From Silvimonas soli (lineage in GTDB: Bacteria > Pseudomonadota > Gammaproteobacteria > Burkholderiales > Chitinibacteraceae): DNA of 64,000 nucleotides. The notes beneath the pieces were generated by a model that was not told where the DNA came from, did not search any database, and saw nothing but the letters and a program-made list of their open reading frames with translations. Made by a program: the position numbers and the translations under genes. The stretch's first letter is position 1; every line of letters begins with the position of its first letter. This document shows, piece after piece, positions 9,091 through 17,606 of the stretch. Where the stretch lies: NCBI RefSeq assembly GCF_030035605.1, contig NZ_CP106736.1, positions 930,001 to 994,000 of the forward strand, given 5' to 3'.

Positions 9091-10380
9091 TTAGTAGCCA
9101 GGCACCAGGCAGCGTTTGTTTTCGATGTGATATTCGAATTCGCTACGGAAGTGCTTGAGCATGCCTTGCACCGGCATCACGGCAGCGTCGCCCAGCGCAC
9201 AAATAGTGCGGCCCGCGATATTGCCACCGACGGACAACAGCAGATCCAGATCTTCCGGACGCCCCTGGCCGTGCTCGATGCGGTGAATCACGCGGTACAA
9301 CCAGCCAGTGCCTTCACGACACGGCGTACATTGACCGCAAGACTCTTCAAAATAGAAATACGACAGACGCTCCAGCGCCTTGACCATGCAGGTGTCTTCG
9401 TCCATCACGATGACCGCACCGGAACCCAGCATCGAACCCGCTTTGGAGATCGAGTCAAAGTCCATGGTGGTATTCATCATGATTTCGGCCGGCAGTACCG
9501 GCGCGGACGAACCACCAGGGATGACCGCTTTAAGTTTCTTGCCGTTGCGCATGCCGCCAGCCAGTTCCAGCAATTCCGGGAAAGGCATACCCAGCGGCAC
9601 TTCATAGTTACCCGGACGATTCACATGGCCGGAAACCGAGAACAGCTTGGTACCGCCGTTGTTCGGCTTGCCCAGTTCCAGGAATTTCTGACCACCATTG
9701 CGCACGATATACGGCACGGACGCATAGGTTTCGGTGTTGTTGATCGTGGTCGGCTTGCCATACAGACCAAAGCTGGCGGGGAATGGCGGTTTGAAGCGCG
9801 GCTGGCCTTTCTTGCCTTCCAGCGACTCCAGCAATGCGGTTTCTTCACCGCAGATGTACGCGCCATAACCATGGTGAGCGTGCAGCTGGAAGTTGAAACC
9901 CGCGCCGAGAATGTTGTCGCCCAGGAAGCCAGCTTTGCGGGCTTCTTCCAGCGCTTCTTCAAAGCGCAGATAGGCTTCGAACACTTCGCCGTGAATGTAG
10001 TTGTAGCCGACCGTGGCACCCATGGTGAACCCGCCGATGATCATGCCTTCGATCAACGCGTGCGGGTTGTACTTGATGATGTCCAGATCTTTGAAGGTAC
10101 CCGGCTCGCCTTCGTCGGTATTACAGACGAGGTATTTCTGGCCAGGAAAGCTGCGCGGCATGAACGACCATTTCAGGCCGGTCGGGAAGCCCGCACCACC
10201 ACGACCACGCAGGGCCGAGGTCTTCATTTCAGCAATGATCGAATCTTGCGTCAGTTTTTCTTCGGCAATTTTCTTCAGCGCAGCATAACCGCCACGCTTG
10301 ATGTATTCGTCGATACGCCAGCAATCTGGGTTGGAGAAGTCCACGCCCTCGAAAACGACGCCATTTACATACGTAGCCAT
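9091..10380 (-). CDS. nuoF: NADH-quinone oxidoreductase subunit F (NADH/FMN-binding)
   Basis: NuoF binds NADH and FMN and starts electron flow in complex I. The start is set at the ATG at 10380 (MATYVNGVVFEGVDFS), which overlaps the nuoE stop as TAATG. The reading frame stays open 36 codons further upstream, but that part lies inside nuoE. The 429-residue protein has the flavin/NADH glycine-rich motif LRGRGGAGFPTGLKW near residue 60, YICGEETALLES in the middle, and the N3 cluster motif ESCGQCTPCREG near residue 350. The 178-base gap to nuoG downstream holds the palindrome. Confidence 0.98.
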   Translation of the reverse strand: MATYVNGVVFEGVDFSNPDCWRIDEYIKRGGYAALKKIAEEKLTQDSIIAEMKTSALRGRGGAGFPTGLKWSFMPRSFPGQKYLVCNTDEGEPGTFKDLDIIKYNPHALIEGMIIGGFTMGATVGYNYIHGEVFEAYLRFEEALEEARKAGFLGDNILGAGFNFQLHAHHGYGAYICGEETALLESLEGKKGQPRFKPPFPASFGLYGKPTTINNTETYASVPYIVRNGGQKFLELGKPNNGGTKLFSVSGHVNRPGNYEVPLGMPFPELLELAGGMRNGKKLKAVIPGGSSAPVLPAEIMMNTTMDFDSISKAGSMLGSGAVIVMDEDTCMVKALERLSYFYFEESCGQCTPCREGTGWLYRVIHRIEHGQGRPEDLDLLLSVGGNIAGRTICALGDAAVMPVQGMLKHFRSEFEYHIENKRCLVPGY

Positions 10381-10853
10381 TATTCGAGCTCCGCCAGTTT
10401 CTTGTCGATTGCTTCGGGCGTCATATGGCTGCACATGCTGTGATTGTTCAGCAGCATTACCGGCGCATAACCACAGGCGCCCATACATTCGCCTTCCATT
10501 AGCGTGAACTTGCCGTCAGCAGTGGTTTCGCCGTAGCCAATACCCAGCTTTTGCTGCAGGTATTTGCCAGCGTCGGCACCGCCAGACAAGGCACAGGGCA
10601 AATTGGTACAAACGGTCAGTTTGTTTTTGCCAATGGGCTTGAGCTGGAACATGTTGTAGAACGTGGCGACTTCCAGCGCTGCAACCGGCGGCAGGTCAAG
10701 GTAGTTAGCCACGAACTCGATGGTTTCGTTAGCCAGCCAGCCTTTTTCAACCTGGGCAATACGCAGCGCAGACATGAGCGCCGAACGCTTTTTGTCGGCC
10801 GGATACTTGGTCAGTTCACGGTCGATCTGCGCGAGGGATTCCGGGGACAACAT
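10380..10853 (-). CDS. nuoE: NADH-quinone oxidoreductase subunit E
   Basis: NuoE is the thioredoxin-fold subunit carrying the [2Fe-2S] cluster N1a beside NuoF. The 157-residue protein shows the expected cysteine pairs, CTNLPCALSGG and CMGACGYAP. It starts at the ATG at 10853, which shares one base with the nuoD stop (TGATG), and it ends sharing one base with the nuoF start. Both contacts imply translational coupling. Confidence 0.98.
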   Translation of the reverse strand: MLSPESLAQIDRELTKYPADKKRSALMSALRIAQVEKGWLANETIEFVANYLDLPPVAALEVATFYNMFQLKPIGKNKLTVCTNLPCALSGGADAGKYLQQKLGIGYGETTADGKFTLMEGECMGACGYAPVMLLNNHSMCSHMTPEAIDKKLAELE

Positions 10854-12109
10854 CAGCGATCCACCTCACCAAATACGATATCTTGCGTGCCGATAATGGC
10901 CACAACGTCGGACAGCATGTGACCGCGCGACATTTCGTCGAGCGCAGACAAATGCACATAACCGGGCGGACGAATCTTCAAGCGGTAAGGCTTGTTGGCG
11001 CCGTCGGAGATCATATAGATACCGAACTCACCCTTCGGATGTTCAACGGCGGCATAAGCTTCGCCCGCTGGCACATGCATGCCTTCAGTGAACAACTTGA
11101 AGTGGTGGATCAGCTCTTCCATGTTGCTCTTCATGTCAACACGTGAAGGTGGCGCCACCTTGTAGTTTTCGGTAATGACCGGACCCGGATTGGCACGCAA
11201 CCAGGCGATACACTGCTTGATGATGCGGTTGGACTGGCGCATTTCTTCAACGCGAACCAGATAACGGTCGTAACAGTCACCGTTTTTGCCGACCGGAATA
11301 TCAAAGTCCAGCTTGTCGTACACTTCGTACGGCTGTTTCTTGCGCAGATCCCATTCCACACCCGAGCCACGCAGCATGGCGCCGGTCAGCCCCAGCGCCA
11401 TGGCGCGTTCCGGCGTCAACACACCGATACCCACGGTACGTTGTTTCCAGATGCGGTTATCGGTCAGCAGGGTTTCGTATTCGTCGACATAAGTCGGGAA
11501 ACGATTGGTGAAGTCTTCAATGAAATCGAGCAGCGAGCCTTCGCGGTTTTCGTTCAGGCGCTTGATGGCAGCCGCGTTGCGCACCTTGGATGCCTGATAC
11601 TTGGGCATCTGGTCTGGCAAGTCGCGGTACACACCACCTGGACGATAGTACGCAGCATGCATACGCGCGCCCGAGACCGCTTCGTAGCAGTCCATCAGGT
11701 CTTCACGTTCGCGGAAGGCGTACAAGAAGATGGTCATCGCGCCGCAATCGAGGCCGTGCGAGCCAATCCACATCAGGTGATTCAGAATCCGGGTGATTTC
11801 ATCAAACATCACGCGAATGTATTGCGCGCGGATCGGCACTTCCAGGCCAATCAGCTTTTCAATTGCCATGCAATACGCATGCTCATTGGCCATCATCGAC
11901 ACATAGTCGAGACGGTCCATATAAGGCAGAGACTGGATAAACGTCTTGGATTCGGCCAGCTTTTCAGTAGCGCGGTGCAACAGACCAATGTGCGGGTCGG
12001 CACGCTCAACCACTTCACCATCCAGCTCCAGCACCAGACGCAGCACGCCGTGTGCGGCCGGATGTTGCGGGCCAAAGTTCAGGGTGTAATTACGGATTTC
12101 AGACGCCAC
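10853..12109 (-). CDS. nuoD: NADH-quinone oxidoreductase subunit D (49 kDa)
   Basis: NuoD is the 49-kDa-type subunit related to the hydrogenase large subunit and lines the quinone site. The 418-residue protein begins MASEIRNYTLNFGPQHPAAH, containing the conserved GPQHPAAHG loop whose histidine contacts quinone, and ends IIGTQDIVFGEVDR as in the family. It is a separate gene, not fused to nuoC as in enterobacteria. Its start lies inside the last codons of nuoC (11-base overlap), so translation is likely coupled. Confidence 0.98.
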   Translation of the reverse strand: MASEIRNYTLNFGPQHPAAHGVLRLVLELDGEVVERADPHIGLLHRATEKLAESKTFIQSLPYMDRLDYVSMMANEHAYCMAIEKLIGLEVPIRAQYIRVMFDEITRILNHLMWIGSHGLDCGAMTIFLYAFREREDLMDCYEAVSGARMHAAYYRPGGVYRDLPDQMPKYQASKVRNAAAIKRLNENREGSLLDFIEDFTNRFPTYVDEYETLLTDNRIWKQRTVGIGVLTPERAMALGLTGAMLRGSGVEWDLRKKQPYEVYDKLDFDIPVGKNGDCYDRYLVRVEEMRQSNRIIKQCIAWLRANPGPVITENYKVAPPSRVDMKSNMEELIHHFKLFTEGMHVPAGEAYAAVEHPKGEFGIYMISDGANKPYRLKIRPPGYVHLSALDEMSRGHMLSDVVAIIGTQDIVFGEVDR

Positions 12110-12698
12110 CGTAGTTCTCCTCGCGAATGATGCGCGGTACGACTTCGCGCGGTTCGATGGTGACCGGCTGATAGATCACGCGGGATTGTTCCGGGTCGTA
12201 ACGCATTTCAACGTAACCGGACAACGGGAAGTCTTTACGGAACGGGTGACCGACAAAACCGTAGTCGGTCAGGATACGACGCAGATCCGGGTGGCCTTCA
12301 TAGATAATGCCGTACAGGTCGAACGACTCGCGTTCAAACCAGTTCACGCCCGGCCAGATATCGATCAGCGAAGCGATGACCGGGAAATCATCATCCGGAC
12401 AGAACACGCGCAAACGCAGACGGATGTTGTGGGTATAAGACAACAGGTGCGAAACGGACGCGAAACGCAGACCGGTCCACGCGCCATCACCGTAGGTGCT
12501 GTAATCCACGCCGCAAAGGTCGACATTGGCCTCAAAACGCAGATCAGCGTGATCGCGCAGCAAGGTTGCGGCTTCGATCAATTTGGCGGCGGGCACTTCG
12601 AGCGTTACTTCATCCAGCGCCATGGTCAGCGACGAGATTTTGTCGTCACCCAGTACACGCTTGATGTCTTCAATCAGTTGATTCAGGGTTTTTGCCAC
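12099..12698 (-). CDS. nuoC: NADH-quinone oxidoreductase subunit C (30 kDa)
   Basis: NuoC is the 30-kDa peripheral subunit that packs against NuoD and helps assemble the quinone-reducing module. The 199-residue protein has the signature segment NWFERESFDLYGIIYEGHPD, followed by LRRILTDYGFVGHPFRKDFP, both very conserved. It lies 8 bases after nuoB and overlaps nuoD by 11 bases. Confidence 0.97.
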   Translation of the reverse strand: MAKTLNQLIEDIKRVLGDDKISSLTMALDEVTLEVPAAKLIEAATLLRDHADLRFEANVDLCGVDYSTYGDGAWTGLRFASVSHLLSYTHNIRLRLRVFCPDDDFPVIASLIDIWPGVNWFERESFDLYGIIYEGHPDLRRILTDYGFVGHPFRKDFPLSGYVEMRYDPEQSRVIYQPVTIEPREVVPRIIREENYGGV

Positions 12699-12706
12699 AA
12701 GTCACC

Positions 12707-13216
12707 TCACCCGTTCGCCTGCTCGAGCTGGCGAGCCCGGGCGATGGTGTTGGTCCGCTTGATCTTGTTCTGCATCTGGATCAAACCATAGAGCAAGGCT
12801 TCGGCCGTTGGCGGGCAGCCCGGGACATAGATATCCACCGGCACGATACGGTCACAGCCGCGCACCACTGAATAAGAATAGTGATAGTAACCACCACCGT
12901 TGGCACAGGAGCCCATGGAGAGCACCCAGCGTGGCTCCGGCATCTGGTCGTACACCTTGCGCAGGGCCGGTGCCATTTTGTTGCACAGCGTACCGGCAAC
13001 AATCATCAGATCGGATTGGCGTGGCGACGGGCGGAACACGATACCGAAACGGTCGAGGTCATAACGCGCGGCGCCCGCGTGCATCATCTCGACCGCACAA
13101 CAGGCCAGACCAAACGTCATCGGCCACAACGAGCCGGTACGTGCCCAATTCATTACCGCATCAACGGATGTAGTAACGAAACCTTTTTCAAGACTTTGCG
13201 ATGCAGCTGCAGTCAT
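12707..13216 (-). CDS. nuoB: NADH-quinone oxidoreductase subunit B (N2 cluster)
   Basis: NuoB carries cluster N2, the last cluster before quinone. The 169-residue protein has the tandem cysteines in FGLACCAVEMM and the other ligands in MGSCANGG and VPGCPPTAEALLYG. The ATG at 13216 is preceded by a GGGAG ribosome-binding site that overlaps the end of nuoA, which stops 4 bases upstream. The first eight residues are variable in the family. The conserved part begins LEKGFVTTSVDAVMNWAR. Confidence 0.98.
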   Translation of the reverse strand: MTAAASQSLEKGFVTTSVDAVMNWARTGSLWPMTFGLACCAVEMMHAGAARYDLDRFGIVFRPSPRQSDLMIVAGTLCNKMAPALRKVYDQMPEPRWVLSMGSCANGGGYYHYSYSVVRGCDRIVPVDIYVPGCPPTAEALLYGLIQMQNKIKRTNTIARARQLEQANG

Positions 13217-13220
13217 TGCT

Positions 13221-13589
13221 TTACTCCCACTCCAGCGCGCCCTTCATCCACTCGTAGGCGAAACCGACAACGAGGATGGCCAGGAAAATCAACATGGAAA
13301 AGAAACCGAAAGAGCCGATTTCCTTGAGCACGAGCGCCCAAGGCACGAGGAAGGCCACTTCCAGATCGAACAGAATGAACAGGATGGCAACGAGGTAGTA
13401 GCGCACGTCAAACTGGATACGCGCATCTTCAAACGCTTCGAAACCACATTCATAAGGGGAGAGTTTTGCGGGGTCCGGCTTGTAGGTTCCAAGCAGACGA
13501 CTAAAAAGCCCACCCATGGCCATCAACCCTCCACCGATCAACGTACCGACGATGATGAAGAGCAATATGGGGAAGTAATTCTGTAGCAT
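13221..13589 (-). CDS. nuoA: NADH-quinone oxidoreductase subunit A
   Basis: NuoA is a three-helix membrane subunit of complex I next to NuoH. I place the start at the ATG at 13589 (MLQNYFPILLFIIVGTL) because GGGGA lies 6 bases upstream. Seven more codons (MILSGID) could be added from 13610 but have no such site. The 122-residue protein shows the conserved cytoplasmic loop KLSPYECGFEAFEDARIQFD and the transmembrane segment LVAILFILFDLEVAFLVPWA. It is the first nuo gene, so the operon promoter should lie in the roughly 160 bases upstream. I could not find a convincing one there. Confidence 0.97.
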   Translation of the reverse strand: MLQNYFPILLFIIVGTLIGGGLMAMGGLFSRLLGTYKPDPAKLSPYECGFEAFEDARIQFDVRYYLVAILFILFDLEVAFLVPWALVLKEIGSFGFFSMLIFLAILVVGFAYEWMKGALEWE

Positions 13590-13750
13590 GTCGATCCCCG
13601 ATAAGATCAATTACAGACAAATAGAAATGAAACGGTTGCGACTATTTTTTTACTGAAGCTATTTCTGAAACCTGGTACTGCAGCCTGCGAATACCGCCAG
13701 CAGGCCCGATTTACTTGATCAACGCAAAGAAGCACTGATTTCATACAGGA

Positions 13751-13783
13751 AAAAACGCCGGGATTGTTGCCCCGGCGTTTTTC
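13751..13783 (-). terminator. Intrinsic terminator after tRNA-Leu
   Basis: The stem AAACGCCGGG / CCCCGGCGTTT with a 7-base loop is flanked by A and T runs on either side, so it can stop transcription in both directions. On the minus strand it lies 9 bases after the tRNA-Leu 3' end, separating the tpiA-secG-tRNA unit from the nuo operon. Confidence 0.88.
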
Positions 13784-13791
13784 CGAATCCT

Positions 13792-13876
13792 TGGTGCCGA
13801 CAGAGAGACTCGAACTCTCACGGCCGCAGCCACTACCCCCTCAAGATAGCGTGTCTACCAATTCCACCATGTCGGC
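13792..13876 (-). tRNA. tRNA-Leu (anticodon GAG)
   Basis: On the minus strand the sequence begins GCCGACATGGTGGAATTGG and ends CTCTCTGTCGGCACCA. The acceptor stem GCCGACA pairs with TGTCGGC, the CCA is encoded, and the T arm contains GTTCGAGTC. The anticodon stem CTATC/GGTAG encloses the loop TTGAGGG, giving anticodon GAG, which reads CUC and CUU leucine codons. A long variable arm (TGGCTGCGGCCG), as in class II tRNAs, is present. Its position between secG and nuoA is conserved in betaproteobacteria. Confidence 0.96.
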
Positions 13877-13910
13877 CTGGTACAACACCTGAACAATAAC
13901 CGGGCAGCGA

Positions 13911-14246
13911 TTATTCAGGGATCTTGCTTTGCGCTGGCACGGATGCCGTTGCAGGCGCCGAAGCCACAGCCTTAACATCGCCCATCACGCCCAACTCGGA
14001 AGACCGGCTTGGCGAAGTCAGCATGACCAGAGCAAGGCTGCTTGCGAAAAAGACAGTTGCCAGCACAGCGGTACTACGGCTCAAAAAGTTCGCCGAACCG
14101 GAAGAGCCGAACAAGCTGCCAGCCGAACCGCTACCGAAGGCTGCACCCATGTCCGCACCTTTGCCGTGCTGCATCAGGACGAGAACGATTGTCGTCAGTG
14201 CAGACAACACATTCACAATCAAAACGAGGCTTTTAAGAAGTTCCAT
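13911..14246 (-). CDS. secG: Preprotein translocase subunit SecG
   Basis: SecG is the small auxiliary subunit of the SecYEG protein-export channel in the inner membrane. The 111-residue protein has two hydrophobic helices (about 3-24 and 59-77) flanking the conserved glycine-rich loop MQHGKGADMGAAFGSGSAGS. This is the family signature. The C-terminal 30 residues are low-complexity alanine, serine and proline. It follows tpiA on the same strand and precedes tRNA-Leu by 34 bases, so the three are probably one transcript. Confidence 0.97.
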   Translation of the reverse strand: MELLKSLVLIVNVLSALTTIVLVLMQHGKGADMGAAFGSGSAGSLFGSSGSANFLSRSTAVLATVFFASSLALVMLTSPSRSSELGVMGDVKAVASAPATASVPAQSKIPE

Positions 14247-14352
14247 CTTTTCTCATCAACGCGGCGCGAATTCTAGCGCCGCCGTGGTATTTTTGCAATC
14301 AAAGGCAAGGTCATTACAACGCTGTTGACCCTGCGCAAGGATTACATTTGCA

Positions 14353-15063
14353 TTAATGTGCAGCGCGGCAAATCCGCAAAAATTCGGTCGCCGAAAGCGC
14401 CGCACCCCCAACCAGAACCCCGTCCACGCCATCGACTCCCATGATGGCTGCGGCGTTGTTTCCCTTTACACTTCCGCCATATAGCACGCAGGTATGCTGA
14501 CTTAACGTCTGCTTGATGAACGCATGCATTTCTGCGATTTGTTCAGGTGCAGCCGTTACGCCGGTACCCACTGCCCACATCGGTTCGTACGCGACCGCAT
14601 ACAAACTTGTTGGCACGCCAGACAATACTTTCAGCTCATCGGCAATGACATCGCGCGCCACGCCTTGATCACGCTGTGCCTGGCTTTCGCCAACGCAGTA
14701 GATTGGCAGCAAACCGGCATCCAGCGCTGCGCGAACCTTGCGCGCGGCTGTTTCACTGGTCTCACCAAAATAAGTGCGGCGCTCGGAGTGACCAATGATC
14801 ACCAGTTCACACCCTACGTCCGCCAGCATCGCGGCTGAGACTTCGCCGGTGTATGCACCAATATGAAATTCGCACAAATCCTGTGCCCCCAGTTGCACCG
14901 GGGTATCCACCAGCAAGGACTTGGCTAGCGACAAATAAGGATAAGGCATGCAAATCGAGACATTGGAGCCGAGTTCAGCTCTTGCCAGCTCTGGCACCAC
15001 CGAGCGCACTTGCCCGACGCTGCCATGCATTTTCCAGTTACCAACTACCAGTTGCTTGGCCAT
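14353..15063 (-). CDS. tpiA: Triose-phosphate isomerase
   Basis: The enzyme interconverts dihydroxyacetone phosphate and glyceraldehyde 3-phosphate in glycolysis and gluconeogenesis. The start chosen is the ATG at 15063 (MAKQLVVGNWKMHGS). An open extension of 21 codons upstream has no family similarity. Catalytic residues are present: N9 and K11 in GNWKMHG, H92 in GHSERRTYFG and E160 in YEPMWAVGTG. The phosphate-binding YGGSVKGNNA and VLVGGAAL loops are also there. At 236 residues it is short. The helix between the catalytic loop and YGGSV is reduced (HAFIKQTLSQHTCVL), but no frameshift is visible. Confidence 0.96.
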   Translation of the reverse strand: MAKQLVVGNWKMHGSVGQVRSVVPELARAELGSNVSICMPYPYLSLAKSLLVDTPVQLGAQDLCEFHIGAYTGEVSAAMLADVGCELVIIGHSERRTYFGETSETAARKVRAALDAGLLPIYCVGESQAQRDQGVARDVIADELKVLSGVPTSLYAVAYEPMWAVGTGVTAAPEQIAEMHAFIKQTLSQHTCVLYGGSVKGNNAAAIMGVDGVDGVLVGGAALSATEFLRICRAAH

Positions 15064-15350
15064 GCCACATACCAATGTGGTTTGCAAAAGAACGCGATTG
15101 TAGGCCGCGCGCGTAGGGTGCGTCAAACCTGGCGGGCGGCGTGAAACACTGGATTAACAGTCATTTGGCGACATGCCACGGTGAATGAGTCATCCGCCAC
15201 GCCGCAACATCACTAATACTCATGTATCAGACTGGGTCGGGCGTCGGTTTGTTGCAGCCCGTTGTATGCGCGAGCCGACTGGTTGTCGGATTTTCAAGCA
15301 GGTGCCAGTTACGTCAAAACAACATTTCTCTTTAATATCATTCACCTGAG
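15064..15350. other. Intergenic region, tpiA/pstS divergent promoters, left part
   Basis: The divergent tpiA and pstS starts are about 410 bases apart. This left part should contain the tpiA promoter. I see no reading frame with coding character, no tRNA and no strong terminator here. A sequence at about 15158-15175 (CAGTCAT-TTGG-CGACATG) weakly recalls a Pho box but is about 300 bases from pstS and is not claimed. Confidence 0.4.
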
Positions 15351-15421
15351 ATTACTCCTGCATCCATGGGAGTAATGTGACACCGACTTGTAATATTTCG
15401 GAAACACTTCAGGTCTAGGAT
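15351..15421 (+). promoter_or_regulatory. Inverted repeat and candidate Pho box with -10 upstream of pstS
   Basis: A perfect 8-base inverted repeat ATTACTCC (15351-15358) / GGAGTAAT (15369-15376) lies beside three 11-base-spaced 7-mers: GTGACAC (15377), TTGTAAT (15388) and CGGAAAC (15399). These partly match the PhoB half-site CTGTCAT. TAGGAT at 15416-15421 lies 10 bases after the last half-site, where the -10 element of a PhoB-activated promoter is expected, and the start codon is 51 bases further. The half-site matches are moderate (5 of 7 at best), so the PhoB assignment is an inference from spacing plus the nature of the downstream operon. Confidence 0.4.
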
Positions 15422-15472
15422 GCCGCCGAGTCGGGAATGGTACCCGTCGTTGCTCAACCGGAGAAAAACATC

Positions 15473-16513
15473 ATGACATATGGGCGCAAAGTGCTCGTAT
15501 CGCTGGGCCTGACTGCTGGCCTCTTTACTGCTCAAGCCATGGCTGCCGATATCACCGGCGCTGGTTCTACCTTTATTTACCCGCTGGCCGCCAAATGGGC
15601 AGAAACCTACAAGGCCAAGACCGGCGTGGGTCTGAACTATCAATCTATCGGTTCGGGTGGCGGTATCAAGCAAATCCAGGCCAAGACTGTTGACTTTGGC
15701 GCCTCCGACAAGCCGCTCAAGCAAGAAGAGCTGGATAAGGCTGGCCTGGTACAGTTCCCGGTAGCAATGGGCGGTGTGGTGCCGGTTGCCAATCTGGTTG
15801 GCATCAAAGGCGGTGACCTGAAGCTGAACGGCTCCGTACTGGCTGACATTTTCCTGGGCAAGATCAAGAAGTGGAATGACCCGGCCATTGCCAAGCTGAA
15901 CCCGACTGCAAAACTGCCTGATTCAGCCATCACCGTGGTTCACCGCGCTGACGGTTCCGGCACAACCTTCATTTTCACCAACTACCTGTCCAAGGTTAAC
16001 GCCGACTGGAAGAGCAAGGTTGGCGAAGATGCAACCGTGCAATGGCCAAGCGGTGTAGGTGGCAAGGGTAACGAAGGTGTTGCTCAATACGTTCAGCGCA
16101 TCAAGGGCGCGATTGGTTACGTGGAATACGCGTACGCCAAGCAGAACAAGATGAACTACATCAACCTGCAGAACAAGTCGGGTGAGTTTGTTGCACCGAC
16201 TGAAGCTGCATTCAAGGCTGCTGCTGCTGGCGCCGACTGGAAGAGCGCACCTGGCTTCTACGTGATCCTGACCGAACAAGCCGGCAAGACTGCATGGCCA
16301 ATCACCGGTGCCACGTTTGCCCTGATGCAAAAGAAACAAGACAAGCCGGAACAAGGCAAAGAAGTGTTGAAGTTCTTTGACTGGTCCTACGCCAATGGCG
16401 ACCAGACTGCTTCGGGCCTGGACTATGTGCCAATGCCAAACGACGTCAAGGACGTGATCCGCTCGTCGTGGAAGCAAATCACCGACAACAGCAACGCGCC
16501 AGTCTGGAAGTAA
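15473..16513 (+). CDS. pstS: Phosphate ABC transporter, periplasmic phosphate-binding protein
   Basis: PstS captures inorganic phosphate in the periplasm and delivers it to PstCA. The start is the ATG at 15473 (MTYGRKVLVSLGL), 8 bases after CGGAGA. A 24-residue signal peptide ends QAMA, and the mature protein begins ADITGAGSTFIYPL, the classic PstS N-terminus whose AGSTF serine contacts phosphate. Later come SIGSGGGIKQI, VHRADGSGTTFIFTNYL and GAIGYVEYAYA, all family motifs. The 346-residue length is normal. It is the first gene of pstSCAB, 35 bases before pstC. Confidence 0.98.
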   Translation: MTYGRKVLVSLGLTAGLFTAQAMAADITGAGSTFIYPLAAKWAETYKAKTGVGLNYQSIGSGGGIKQIQAKTVDFGASDKPLKQEELDKAGLVQFPVAMGGVVPVANLVGIKGGDLKLNGSVLADIFLGKIKKWNDPAIAKLNPTAKLPDSAITVVHRADGSGTTFIFTNYLSKVNADWKSKVGEDATVQWPSGVGGKGNEGVAQYVQRIKGAIGYVEYAYAKQNKMNYINLQNKSGEFVAPTEAAFKAAAAGADWKSAPGFYVILTEQAGKTAWPITGATFALMQKKQDKPEQGKEVLKFFDWSYANGDQTASGLDYVPMPNDVKDVIRSSWKQITDNSNAPVWK

Positions 16514-16548
16514 GACGGCTAACGGCATAATAAGTACAAGGGACTGGC

Positions 16549-17595
16549 ATGAACGATAAAATGCACCCTGAGTACGCGCCACAAACAACAGGAGCCGGGT
16601 TGGCTCCTGTTGTTGTTAAGCCGACCCCGGAGAAGCAGATGACTTCACAAGAACAGCGGCTGCGGCAGCAAATGCTGCAAGACCGTATATTCCGCGGCAC
16701 CACCCGCTTTTTTGCTTTTTTTGTGCTCGTCCTGTTGGCGGGCATCATTCTTTCGCTCCTGATCGGCGCCTGGCCGGCGATCAAAGAGTATGGCTTCGGC
16801 TTTATCACGGGTACCGACTGGAACCCCGTCACTGAAAAATTCGGTGGCTGGAACTCAATTCGCGGCACCCTGCTCTCTTCTTTCATTGCCTTGTTGATCG
16901 GCGTGCCGGTGAGCTTTGGCATTGCGATTTTCCTGACCGAACTTTCACCCGTATGGCTGCGTCGCCCGTTGGGCATTGCCATTGAATTGCTCGCTGGCGT
17001 GCCATCGATCATTTACGGCATGTGGGGTCTGTTTGTGTTCGCACCGTGGTTTGCCGACAACGTGCAACCGTGGCTGGCCGAACATAGCGCCGGCCTGCCG
17101 TTGATTGGCGGCTTGTTCGACGGTCCACCCATGGGTATCGGTATGCTGACCGCCGGTTTGATCCTGTCGGTGATGGTCATTCCGTATGTATCGTCAGTCA
17201 TGCGCGACGTGTTTGAAGTCGTCCCACCGATGCTCAAGGAATCCGCCTACGGCCTTGGCGGCACCACTTGGGAAGTCGTCTGGAACGTGGTTCTGCCCTA
17301 TACCCGTAACGGTGTGGTCGGCGGTGTGATGCTGGGTCTGGGCCGTGCCTTGGGTGAAACCATGGCGATCACCTTTGTGATTGGTAACGCACAGCAACCC
17401 ATCCACAGCCTGTTTGATCCTTCGACCTCGATCTCGGCCACACTGGCCAACGAGTTCACCGAAGCGACCACCGTACTGCATACCAGCAGCCTGATTTTCC
17501 TGGGCCTGTTGCTGTTCTTCATCACCTTTGTGGTGCTGACGATTTCCAAGCTGATGCTTCTGCGCATGCAACGCGCAGAAGGCAAATCTTCCTGA
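16549..17595 (+). CDS. pstC: Phosphate ABC transporter permease PstC
   Basis: PstC is one of two inner-membrane permeases of the high-affinity phosphate importer. The 348-residue protein has a polar N-terminal tail of about 55 residues, longer than in E. coli, then six membrane segments. The ABC-permease coupling region reads ESAYGLGGTTWEVVWNVVLP, with GRALGETMAITFVIGN after it. An AGGGA ribosome-binding site precedes the ATG at 16549. The nearby ATG at 16639 (MTSQEQRL) would shorten the tail, so the exact start is slightly uncertain. Confidence 0.97.
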   Translation: MNDKMHPEYAPQTTGAGLAPVVVKPTPEKQMTSQEQRLRQQMLQDRIFRGTTRFFAFFVLVLLAGIILSLLIGAWPAIKEYGFGFITGTDWNPVTEKFGGWNSIRGTLLSSFIALLIGVPVSFGIAIFLTELSPVWLRRPLGIAIELLAGVPSIIYGMWGLFVFAPWFADNVQPWLAEHSAGLPLIGGLFDGPPMGIGMLTAGLILSVMVIPYVSSVMRDVFEVVPPMLKESAYGLGGTTWEVVWNVVLPYTRNGVVGGVMLGLGRALGETMAITFVIGNAQQPIHSLFDPSTSISATLANEFTEATTVLHTSSLIFLGLLLFFITFVVLTISKLMLLRMQRAEGKSS

Positions 17596-17606
17596 GCGGA
17601 GCGAAC

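Noticed and set aside
13590..13750. Promoter of the nuo operon
   Set aside because: It must lie here, but no -35/-10 pair with acceptable sequence and spacing stood out, so no feature is reported.
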